Translations under genes and position numbers: made by a program
Shown: positions 44,916-64,000 of the stretch, in pieces
Position numbering within the stretch: the first letter of the stretch is position 1
Layout of the letters: every line of letters begins with the position of its first letter
Notes under the pieces: generated by a model
What the model was told of the DNA's origin: nothing
Database searches by the model: none
Seen by the model: only the letters and a program-made list of their open reading frames with translations
DNA from: Halocaridina rubra
Lineage: Eukaryota; Arthropoda; Malacostraca; Decapoda; Atyidae
Assembly: GCA_037179515.1 (NCBI GenBank)
Contig: JAXCGZ010022663.1
Coordinates: forward strand, 170,001-234,000
Direction: 5' to 3'
Length of the DNA stretch: 64,000 nucleotides

Positions 44916-45071
44916 TGAAGGAAAAAGTGGTCCACTCCCACATTCACTGTGTTTTATAAGCAGATGAAAATTAGTAAAGGAGTAGCGGGTCAATTTCTTT
45001 TTTCTCGGTTGCAGAAAGGTAGAAGGAAAGAGGCTGTGCAAGGCATGTAATAAACTCCTGCGCCCTCTCAG

Positions 45072-45386
45072 GTTCTCGTGCTCCGTGAGGCTATTAGTAA
45101 TGCCTATCCAGGATGTAACACATCACTGCATATACTGAACACATTACAGAAGACTGCACCACTTCCAACTACAGATGCCAACATTACCACACACATACAG
45201 CCCGGGATTGGCAGTGGCCTTCCTCAGGGACTTGGGGGGGGGGGGGGGCTGTTCGGCCTGACAGCCCTGGGACTATCAACAGCAACAATTCTTGCACCCT
45301 TCCTCTTTTTGTTTAGTAATTTGCTTAATATAAAAGCTTCTCATTTCAAATTCTTTTATTTAATTGGATACATTTTTATTGTGTAA
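45072..45386 (+). CDS. Orphan exon-like ORF with C-terminal hydrophobic segment (unknown)
   Basis: After a good acceptor (CGCCCTCTCAG) an open frame runs 105 codons, starting VLVLREAISNAYPGC. It passes an NTS sequon, a Thr/Pro-rich stretch (LQKTAPLPTTDANITTHIQP), a 15-G homopolymer coding five Gly, and the hydrophobic stretch GLFGLTALGLSTATILAPFL before a stop. GC content is clearly above the flanks. It could be the last exon of an unseen gene (tail-anchored or GPI-type C terminus), an alternative 3' exon of the cystatin gene (phase 0 fits exon 17), or a decayed coding remnant. No homologue is recognised. Confidence 0.35.
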   Translation, partial: VLVLREAISNAYPGCNTSLHILNTLQKTAPLPTTDANITTHIQPGIGSGLPQGLGGGGGLFGLTALGLSTATILAPFLFLFSNLLNIKASHFKFFYLIGYIFIV

Positions 45387-45389
45387 TTA

Positions 45390-46900
45390 AGATTAACATA
45401 TGTAAACCTTTCAACAACTGTTCAATCATATAAAGTAAACATTAGCTCATAAAGTCAGATAATGATAATGGAGCTGTTATGAATGTAACAGAATTATGAA
45501 ATGCAATTATGTATGCACAACATTTATTGTAATTAAAAATTGTATATTTGAAGTCTAAAGTAATCTCTTCATCATGTTACTTCTCCTGAAATCATTGATA
45601 AAAATGCAATACAGTGTTATGCAGAAATCCTCAATGAATTAATATTGCGTTTATAGTTATCCTGATAAATAAATCACTGCTTGATTTTGTGCTTTCAAAA
45701 TAAAGAATCAACTTTTCATACACTTTGCTATTTAATATAACAACAACATCTACAGTGTCTCCTTGTCTCAGCTATATAATAGAACTTCATGGAAGCAAAT
45801 ATGTACAGCATTTTCTTTATGTTATTCTATTGAAGTAATATAAACATCATAGATTATTTGGCATTATTGGAAGCAATTCTGATTCTTCTTTTTACAATTC
45901 TCTAAATTCTTATACTCTTATGTCTATGAAAGACCAAAATAAAAGTTTATGTAGCCATATTCCCCTAATTCTGAACACTATGGAATGTTAAATCCTCCTT
46001 TTTCTGTTGTGGAATCTTTGTAATAAATTATTAGATCTTATTTATTTATTCTGCACAGGCTTACATATTGCTACTCAAATATCAGATTTTTTTTTCATTT
46101 TGAATTTGAAGTCTACAATCGAGATCCGGTGGATCTGTTCACATTTTCCTATCCAAAATTTTGACTGTTTGGACTTATTGAAAATGAATCTTTGGATGCA
46201 TATTAAGACTGTAATTGGGTTTTTACATGTCTTTTTTTTTTTTTTTACAATATTGAAAGGTCAACTTGATGGAAATTTTTGAAATATTCAAAATATATAT
46301 TTTTTGTAAATTTAATTTTTTTTCTGCACATCTTGCAATTTTATGCTACACAATAGTCCTTTGTGACTTGTAACCCTTCCACAAATTTGGTACTTGACCT
46401 TATCAAGTTATTTAGACACTAATTCTATTCTGTATTCTGTGTTCATGTTCAATATTAATATCTAACAACTATCTATATATTACCCTTTGATAAACACAAG
46501 TTGAATTATTCCACAGTTTCAGCCGAGGTTATTTAACTAGAAGCAAATTTAAGTACTATGTCAGCATATTATCTCCTAAGCGTACTTCTAAGGTCGCAAA
46601 TTATAACAAAAAGAAAAACTATTTTGATTATATGACAGTATTTAAAAAGCATTTTTTTATGTGGTTTTGGACAGTAGGCGCCTTAAAGCATTCACACATT
46701 TGTGCAGCACTTGGCTATGCAGTACTGAAGTTGGTCGAGTTTTAAGATTAAGCTGTTCAGTACAGTACAGTACAGTATAAGTACTCTACAGGAATAAGGT
46801 TAACATTTTCTACACATTAAGCCGAAGTAAATTTACATTTTAAAGCAGGTGGATTAGTACTTTTCTTTCTGTAAGTCACTTTGTAGTACTTTATTAAGGC
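45390..46900. other. Intergenic AT-rich DNA, nothing recognised
   Basis: No coding frame or repeat family was identified. A short AGTAC-type pentamer run lies near 46755-46780. Confidence 0.6.
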
Positions 46901-46904
46901 TCAT

Positions 46905-47165
46905 CAAATCTTTCAGCTTCCCCCGTCAAGGGACCCCACAGCGGATAAATGTTTCTGTATCACCCTGTTCCCTGCGTCCTCCTCCGTCACAGCGCACAAC
47001 CTGATGTCCTCTCTCACTATATCCATAAACCTTCTCTTTAACTTGCCTCTCCCTCTTCTGCCTGTCAGCACCATCCTTTGCATCCTCTTCCCAACATACT
47101 CCTCATCCGTCCTCAGCACATTCCCAAACTATCTTAGTCTCACCTCTCTCACTGTCTGTAAAGAC
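46905..47165 (-). mobile_element. RTE-like LINE 3' fragment
   Basis: The minus strand has RTDEEYVGKRMQRMV, GRRGRGKLKRRFMDIVREDI and AVTEEDAGNRVIQKHLS, the same RT C-terminal tail as at 28470-28775 (DEEYVG...EED.GDRV). Frames are partly broken upstream. Confidence 0.7.
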
Positions 47166-48004
47166 TAACGGTACTTATTGCCACATGTACGCAGTGTACA
47201 TTAGAATTTAATTGCATGTTTGGTTGTCTCTAGAGGTTTTGGCTATTCATTTTTGACCAGAAAAGCAGAATTATTCTCATATTTCCAAAATGTGTAATAG
47301 TGCAATTTTACCAAAGAGGAATTACTCCTAATTGTAGATTTATTAATATAATGTCTTTACTTTCAGGTTGTCCTTTGTTTATGTGAATATACTGCTATTG
47401 GTGAGTACTAAGATGTCTATTTGAATGATGTTATCTCTCATTTCATCTCATTTACAGTACCACTTCGTATAAGCGCAGTAAAGTTAACTACTTACTGAGT
47501 TCACTCACCTATCATTCGTCTTTGTATCATTTTATTTTATGATGACATCATCATTTTATGTTCATTTTTTATCTGTTCCATAAAATGGATTCATTGTTTC
47601 AATAGCTATGCATAGATATGCCTCGTTTGACGAACGTCCAAAATGCATATTTCTAAATTAGGAATGTGGTCCCATAAGACCAGTTTGCCAATTAAAAAGG
47701 TAAAAATATGATATTTAAAGTGGGTAAAAGTGCCAGAGACAATATAACTGTAGAATATGTTCAAAGAGTAAAAATGGTACGTAGTATGTATTGTTATTTA
47801 TACATAATGAAAATATATTAATGCTAATAAGAAAAGAGGAAAATGAGAAATTATGTTATAGAGTCAAACTCTACAGTAATATAGAGTACATAATACATCT
47901 CATATGTTAAGTGTTTAATTGTATAAAGGACAAGTAGATACTAGTGATGATTGGCAAAATATATGCTCATTAGGCTACTAATACTGACCTTCGTTCTACC
48001 CAAA

Positions 48005-48900
48005 TCACAACTTGGTTTCAGAACCGTGAGGTCAAAATCTGACGTAGTCTTTTCCCTCGAACAACCCTAAAAAATATGCAGGGAACAGCGCCAACAACTG
48101 CATATAGCAGTCACTGACCTCACCAAAGCCTTTGATTTTGTCAGGAAGGACGGAATGTTCAAAATCCTGAAGAAAACAAGATGTCCATCGATACTCTTTG
48201 AGGGTAATATCGTTTTTCCCTGAAAACAACTACAACGCAATCCCAGCCATTCAAGATCACCTGTGGGGTAAAACATGGATATATCCTATTACCCAAACTG
48301 TTTGCAATATTTTTTCTCCACAGCCCTACAGTATTCCTTATAAGACTCCCTAGAAGGTGTCTTCCTGCATACCGAATCTGATGGCAAACTATTCAGTTTG
48401 GCAATATTAAGAGCCAAGACAAATATCAATGCAATCCTGACGATGTTGCAACTGGTGAGCCGCACTTCAGATGAGTTTCAGGAGCTGTTCACCGAGTCTT
48501 CACATAACTGTGAAGGATTTGGATCTACCATCAGCATTTAAAAAGACCAAAGCCATTGGTCAAGCTGTGAATAAATTCCCACCTGTCATGAATGATGGCA
48601 TACCCATGGACGATATGAAGTCCTTCCCATACTTTTGTGCTAACATCACCAGTAACCTCTATCTTGGTGAAATCACTACAAGGATAGGTAACAAGTCAGT
48701 GTCTAGGTTGAGACTCAATGAACATGTTTGGGAAAACAAGAAACTGACTCTGGAAACAAAGGTCTGCATCTACGAAGTGACTCACTTATGCCCATTGTGA
48801 AGCAAAATAGAACAGCTTTCACGTCCTATGCCTAGGATTCATTGTGGGAATCACATAGAGAGTTAAGATTCTTAGCACTAAGGCCCTATTGCAAACTAAA
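48005..48900 (+). mobile_element. Decayed LINE reverse transcriptase fragment
   Basis: With stops and frame changes, the strand reads AVTDLTKAFDFVRKDGMFKI, ITCGVKHGYILLPKLFAIFF, then later ITSNLYLGEITTRIGNKSVS, RLNEHVWENKKLTLETKVCI and YEV. These match the palm and C-terminal region of a non-LTR RT distinct from the CR1 type. An old, dead copy. Confidence 0.72.
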
Positions 48901-49181
48901 TAGAAGACAGAAAGCTTGTTGCATACTGCCTGAGCTAAGAAATTAATACACCACAGCATGTCTCTGTCATTTTACACCAATTTTCTAACTTCACTCGTGG
49001 CTAATTTTCACATTTAATGCAAAATCCTATTATATAGGCATCTACCGTGCCAGATAAACACATTAACGTATGTAAAAGCAAAAAATAAATTTTTCCCCTG
49101 ACTAGGATTCAGGCCTACAGTACACTTGTGCACCTTACACACATAGATGGAGTGTCAAGTTTTTGTAGTTTCAAGTCCGCA

Positions 49182-49443
<262 letters not shown>

Positions 49444-49589
49444 ATTGCTGGTGTTTTCTGGCATATTAGATTATATATAAAATCCAAAACAAGATTTCTT
49501 TTGTCTGTTTGTTGGTGTTTAGCATCTTCTCTAATCATATTATAAAACTACTTATAATGCTGTTCAGTTTTGATTTATATTCCGTAATC

Positions 49590-49830
49590 TTTGGACGGAT
49601 CTCGGACGGATGCACATTTGAATCCCCATGATCCGATTTTACGCCGCAGACTCCCATTTCTAGTAAGGACTAAAATGTTGCATTCTTTTGAAGGACTTTG
49701 GTTTTTGCATGTGTGGTCGTCACCCTGAATAAATGCCTTTTTTAAACTCAGACCGTGGCGGATCTTAAATCGACGACCTGACGAATCAAACTTGCGCGCC
49801 CTACCAGCTTGGCTAAATCAGTCACTACAA
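49590..49830 (-). mobile_element. SINE family 2 copy
   Basis: Reverse complement of TTTTACGCCGCAGACTCCCA, CTAGTAAGGACTAAAATG and GTCGTCACCCTGAATAAATG matches the family body. The head is eroded. Confidence 0.7.
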
Positions 49831-50094
49831 TATAAATTTAGCTTTCAGACTACTGAATTGTGATTTTAAAGCTTTTTTTCCTTAGATATGAAAATACTAA
49901 TGAAAATATTGTATGTACATGAAGTGGAGATGTTTAAGAAATTTGCAGAATATGGCTAATGTCCAGCCTTGAGCGGTGCTGATGAAATAAAACTAATTTT
50001 TTCTCCTTTCAACTTTTTTTTTCTTTTAGGAAGTAGCTTTTTCAGTAAAGGATTATTTTGGTAATACTTAGTGGATAAAGCTGAAAGACGATAA

Positions 50095-50500
50095 CTAGCA
50101 TAGATGCAATCAGATAGGTTCAGAAGACTATTAAGTGACATCTGTATAGGCAGTTAGGTTTAAAAAATGGTTAAGTGACATTGATAGAGGCAGTCAGATA
50201 TGTTGAATAGACTGTTAAGGGACATTTGTAGAGGCAGTCAGAGATAGGCTGAAAAGAATGATAATTGACATTTGTAGAAGGAGTCAGAAAGTATTAAAAT
50301 GATTGTTAAGTGACATTTGTAGAGGTAGTCAGATAGGTTGAAAAAAATGTTAAGTGACATTTGTAGGAGTCAGAAAGTTTTAAAGTGATTGTTAAGTGAC
50401 ATTTGTAGAGGCAGTCAGAAAGATTTAAACGACTATTAAGTGACATTTGTAGAGGCAGCCAGAAAGATTTAATAGACTGTTAAGTGACAGTTGTAGAGGA
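50095..50500. repeat. Minisatellite, 40-46 bp unit, nine copies
   Basis: Units begin TTAAGTGACATTTGTAGAGG, then CAGTCAGA-AGATTTAA, at 50131, 50171, 50215, 50261, 50306, 50350, 50391, 50436 and 50480. Copies differ by small indels. Confidence 0.9.
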
Positions 50501-50615
50501 AAAATAGTAGCAAGTCTCTACTCAAATGAGATTTAACACGTATGACAATATAAAATGATAATGATTGCCTATTTATAAATAGCTGCTGGAAACAAAAGCA
50601 CTGAAGAGCAGTTAA

Positions 50616-50751
<136 letters not shown>

Positions 50752-50779
50752 AATTTACTGTGTATGTCGGCGATTTAAT

Positions 50780-51035
50780 AAGGAGTATTTGAATAAAAGA
50801 TTATAAAATAGTAAAGAACATTTGAATGGAAAATTACAAAGCAGTTCCAAGGAACGACTGTTAATCAAAGAACATTTGAATAACTAATTGCATAATAGTC
50901 TTAAGGAACGATTACTAAACTAAGAATATATGAATGGAAGATTACAAAAGAGTTCTAAGGAACAGTTATTAAACAAAGAACAATTGAATAGATGATTACA
51001 AAATAGTTCTAAGGAATGATTAGTAAACTCATAGG
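50780..51035. repeat. Degenerate tandem repeat, about 59-bp unit, four copies
   Basis: Repeated theme GAATGGAAGATTACAAAA, GTTCTAAGGAACRATTA and AACWAAGAACA at roughly 59-bp steps. Confidence 0.75.
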
Positions 51036-51039
51036 CTGT

Positions 51040-52010
51040 CAGAAATAAAACACTGTAGAGTATTAGCTTAAAAAACAGATATAAGGAACTACATATTTTA
51101 GTGAGTTATTATTTATAAAAAGCTGTTGAGTACGGAATAGTTGAAAATTGTTTTTAGAAAATGAATCTAAAGAATAATGGACTGTGTAGCCCATTTATGA
51201 TGGACCGTTGAATGTGGTACAGTTAAATTATGCATTAGTAGTACTGTATAATTAATTTTGTCTTGGTATCCAAAGTTTGTTTAGGGAGCGTCTGCACTTA
51301 TACTATGTATTTAATATCCAAAAATAAAATTGTTTCGTAGTATTTTTAATGAAATATCGTATTAGAAAAGACGCTTAAATTATACGGGAAATTTCCAAAT
51401 TTGAATGACACTTTTGGATAAAGTTCAAATTAACAGACTGTGTTCTGTAGTGTACGAAATCTGATAAATGTTCACAAATATTCGAATGATTAATAATATA
51501 TCACTAAGTATCATCACTTTTGCTGCTTATTGTTAAAAATTCATTCTGAAATATGGCTCTACAAGTGAAATAATATATAGGTGTTATTCCACCTTTTTAA
51601 AAACAAATGTCATGTACATCATCAAAAGTACAAGTGTACATCATTCAACATACATGTAGACTGACTCCTTTTCATATCACTCTTCCTAGTCTTTTGTGTC
51701 TTGATAAACGTTTGTCTAAGAAAAAAGCAGAAGTTTGCTAGTTTTCTAATTCCTTTTCTCCGTTATATGTGATTCGTGTCTTATCTTGCATAGATAATAA
51801 TAAAAAAAAATCCTTAAGTAAGATTCCAACAAAATTAATAAATGTACAAGAAAATAGGTTAAAAGTATTTGGCACTCCGTCTCTGTGTCAAGAACACATA
51901 CCTTAAATTATAGTATATTCCCTCAATAGCTATATAAAATACATTTGGAACATATTGGATAAACTTGAAGACTGTTTGAAAAAAAGGTGCGTTAATACAG
52001 TGCTTATTGT
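51040..52010. other. AT-rich DNA downstream of the GPCR gene
   Basis: No recognisable feature. The GPCR 3' UTR probably ends before or within this stretch. Confidence 0.55.
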
Positions 52011-52070
52011 TAAGTACGTGACCTTATTTAATGCTTTTTGTTAAGTACATGACCTTATTTTGTGTATTAA
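52011..52070. repeat. Short tandem duplication (about 27 bp, two copies)
   Basis: TTGTTAAGTACRTGACCTTA, then TTT occurs twice in direct succession. Confidence 0.8.
52027..52032 (-). terminator. Candidate polyadenylation signal ATTAAA of the GPCR gene
   Basis: ATTAAA on the minus strand, about 217 nt past the stop codon. Motif only; no AATAAA was found close by. Confidence 0.3.
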
Positions 52071-52154
52071 TTTTACCTCCTTAGCTTCATCATGTTCATC
52101 TCAAAGATAAAAGGGAACTAGGCTTGGCACCTTAAACACACGGTGTCATTTTTA

Positions 52155-52248
52155 CAAACTTTGTAGTTTTCTTGGAAGTAATAACAAGGATTCTTATTAA
52201 GTCTTATGTAGTTTTGTCATAAGTAATAACAAGGATTCTTATTAACTC

Positions 52249-52258
<10 letters not shown>
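52155..52258. repeat. Tandem duplication (about 47 bp) adjoining the GPCR stop codon
   Basis: AAGTAATAACAAGGATTCTT, then ATTAA occurs twice. The copy nearer the gene ends at the receptor's last codons. Confidence 0.8.
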
Positions 52259-61637
<9,379 letters not shown>

Positions 61638-62268
61638 GTTGAGATGTTGGGAATCACTTCTGGAAAAAAGGTTAGGAGGATAGTATTATTATAAGTGAAA
61701 AATTGAACCCCGATTGGCAATGAGCGAGAACAGTGACCTCATAATATTATATGGATGCTTAAAATAAATTCAATTTACCAAACATATTGTATTTATGTAA
61801 AATTGTTGTGCTTGAAAATGAACACATTTTCATTTCCTGCTGATTCTAAACAATGCACTTATTTTAACCGTTTTTGCTTAGATGTGTTTTCTTGTAGTTT
61901 AAAACTTGAATGTAATATACTGGTATATCAGAGTATCACATATACTCAAAACATACTTGCAAACACACGAACTTCCACACATAAACATATTCACACTTAA
62001 CAGCTCACATGCACATTCCGTCTAAATTTCATTCCTTATTACTTGGAAACTCTCATTCGACTAAAAAAAAATTTTCAAGTAATTGCTTAGAATAAAAGAA
62101 ATGAAAAGTAAGAGAGAGAAAAAAATGGTCTTTGCCCTTTGCACCACCTGCTATAACCAAACAAATTAAGTTAAAATTGCAAATGCTAATACTCCCAGGC
62201 TCTTTGGGGAGCATTAACTGGTGGTTGGTGCGGCAGTAACTTCCTAGAAGTTTCCTCCACATTCTAAT

Positions 62269-63560
62269 GATACCATTCCTCCCCCGTTTTGTAATCCGGT
62301 ATTCCTCTGTTCTTTTCCAATCTCCTTTCTTTATCATAATGACCCTTTTGTTATCTTATATTTCTTGTTTTCTTTTTTAAATTATGGATATTTTTTTCTG
62401 ATACCATTCCTCCCCCGTTTTATAATCCGGTATTCCTCTGTTCTTTTCCAATCTCCTTTCTTTATCATAATGACCCTTTTGTTATCTTATATTTCTTGTT
62501 TTCTTTTTTTAATTATGGATATTTTTTACTGATACCATTCCTCCCCCGTTTTGTAATCCGGTATTCCTCTGTTCTTTTCCAATCTCCTTTCTTTATCATA
62601 ATGACCCTTTTGTTATCTTATATTTCTTGTTTTCTTTTTTTAATTATGGATATTTTTTACTGATACCATTCCTCCCCCGTTTTGTAATCCGGTATTCCTC
62701 TGTTCTTTTCCAATCTCCTTTCTTTATCATAATGACCCTTTTGTTATCTTATATTTCTTGTTTTCTTTTTTAAATTATGGATATTTTTTTCTGATACCAT
62801 TTCTCCCCCGTTTTATAATCCGGTATTCCTCTGCTCTTTTCCAATCTCCTTTCTTTATCATAATGACTCTTTTGTTATCTTGTATTTCTTGTTTTTTTTA
62901 ATTATGCATATTTTTTACTGATACCATTCCTCCCCCATTTTATAATCCAGTATTTCTCTGCTCTTTTCCAGTCTTCTTTCTTTGTCATAATGACTCTTTT
63001 GTTATCTTGTATTTCTTGTTTTTTTAAATTATGCATATTTTTTACTGATACCATTCCTCCCCCATTTTATAATCCAGTATTCCTCTGCTCTTTTCCAGTC
63101 TTCTTTCTTTGTCATAATGACCCTTTTGTTATCTTATATTTCTTGTTTTCTTTTTTTAATTATGGATATTTTTTATTGATACCATTCCTCCCCCGTTTTA
63201 TAATTTGGTATTCCTCTGCTCTTTTCCAGTCTTCTTTCTTTGTCATAATGACTTTTTATATTTCTTATTTTTTTTTAATTATGTATATTTTTTTTTACTG
63301 ATACCATTCCTCCCCCATTTTATAATCCAGTATTCCTCTGCTCTTTTCCAGTCTTCTCTCTTTGTCATAATGACCCTTTTTTATTTTTTATTTCTTTCTT
63401 TCCTTTTTTTAATTATGTATTTTTTTTTTACTGGCACCATTCCTTCCCTGTTTCAATATCTAGTATTCCTTTGCCCTTTTCTATGCCTCTTCCATTAGCA
63501 GAATGACCCTTTTCAAATCTTATATTCCTCTTTTTTATTTATGCATTTTTTGCTGTCACC
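62269..63560. repeat. 131-bp minisatellite, ten units
   Basis: Units start GATACCATTCCTCCCCCGTT at 62269, 62400, 62531, 62662, 62793, 62920, 63047, 63178 and 63300, and at 63433 as GGCACCATTCC. The first five steps are exactly 131 bp with few changes; later steps are 122-133 bp. Degenerate relatives continue to about 63960. Confidence 0.93.
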
Positions 63561-63960
63561 ATTCCTCCCCCGTTTTATAATGCAGGTACCCCATTCTCCA
63601 TTTTCAACTATTTCTTTAGGCCTTTTCATTCTTATTCCTTTTCTTAATTATCCTCTCTTTGTCAGAGTAATGATCGTTGTTAGTCTTTTCAAATATGAAT
63701 TTTTTTTAACTTATCCATATCTTTAGTTTCTTAGTGTTGCCATTCCTCCCCCGTTTTAATGCATATGTTCCCATTTCCCCCTTTGCAATATTTCTTTGCC
63801 CTGTTTCATTCTTATGGCTTTCCTGTGTATTACTTTGACCTGTTTCATTTTTATGGCATTTCCGTGATGATATTTTTTATATATATAATCTTTTGTTCGA
63901 TCCGAATTATGCCATTTTTTCTTCCTGCAAGCACCATCCACTCCATTTTAAAAAGGTACC
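63560..63960. repeat. Degenerate continuation of the 131-bp repeat
   Basis: ACCATTCCTCCCCCGTTTTA at 63558, GCCATTCCTCCCCCGTTTTA near 63738 and CACCATCCACTCC near 63931 keep the unit's start in poorly conserved copies. Confidence 0.6.
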
Positions 63961-64000
63961 CCATTCTCCTTGTTATAGAAGTTCTGTTAACTTTTCCATG

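Noticed and set aside
50095..50500. CRISPR-like regular repeat
   Set aside because: Repeat units are contiguous without unique spacers, in a eukaryotic intergenic region; it is a minisatellite.
62990..63726. Phe-rich frames over the 131-bp minisatellite
   Set aside because: Repeat-driven: the period is not a multiple of three and composition is T-rich in all frames.

Overview
This window looks like nuclear DNA of an arthropod, most likely a decapod crustacean. Coding exons are split by long AT-rich introns with GT/AG borders. Microsatellites are very dense (TA arrays up to about 250 bp, plus GA, TTC, ATT and GT). CR1-like LINEs, RTE-like LINE fragments and several tRNA-derived SINE families are scattered throughout, and arthropod-type TTAGG/CCTAA pentamers recur. 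Nothing bacterial is present. The species cannot be named from sequence alone.

Positions 1-9000 are a retrotransposon-rich flank. A LINE reverse transcriptase on the minus strand runs off the left edge. Three further 5'-truncated or decayed LINE pieces follow, then a nearly full CR1-type LINE on the plus strand (about 5025-8685) with an SGNH-esterase-like ORF1, an AP endonuclease and an intact 608-codon reverse transcriptase frame. A SINE abuts its 3' end.

Positions 9925-37772 (+) hold one 18-exon gene. Splicing the exons at in-phase GT/AG sites gives 3540 nt, or 1179 residues: a signal peptide, a Pro/Gly-rich GVPLP-repeat region and seven cystatin domains. Domains 1, 3, 6 and 7 keep a QxVxG-type hairpin, and 1, 3 and 6 also a PW loop. 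Domains 4 and 5 have acidic hairpins (QEGAG, QDAGG), and domain 2 has lost the hairpin. A phase-0 intron falls directly after the hairpin Gln in six domains. A possible furin site precedes domain 7.

Positions 37773-52200 are mostly non-coding: TA microsatellites, SINEs, two LINE remnants (46.9-47.2 and 48.0-48.9 kb), a 45-bp minisatellite, and an orphan exon-like ORF at 45072-45386.

Positions 52249-61659 (-) hold a six-coding-exon rhodopsin-class GPCR (570 residues as assembled) that resembles the Moody/Tre1 group, with several canonical motifs altered. One of its introns consists almost wholly of two SINE copies in opposite orientation. Upstream of its first coding exon is a 131-bp minisatellite (62.27-63.56 kb). 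The two genes converge, and nothing in the sequence suggests that they work together.
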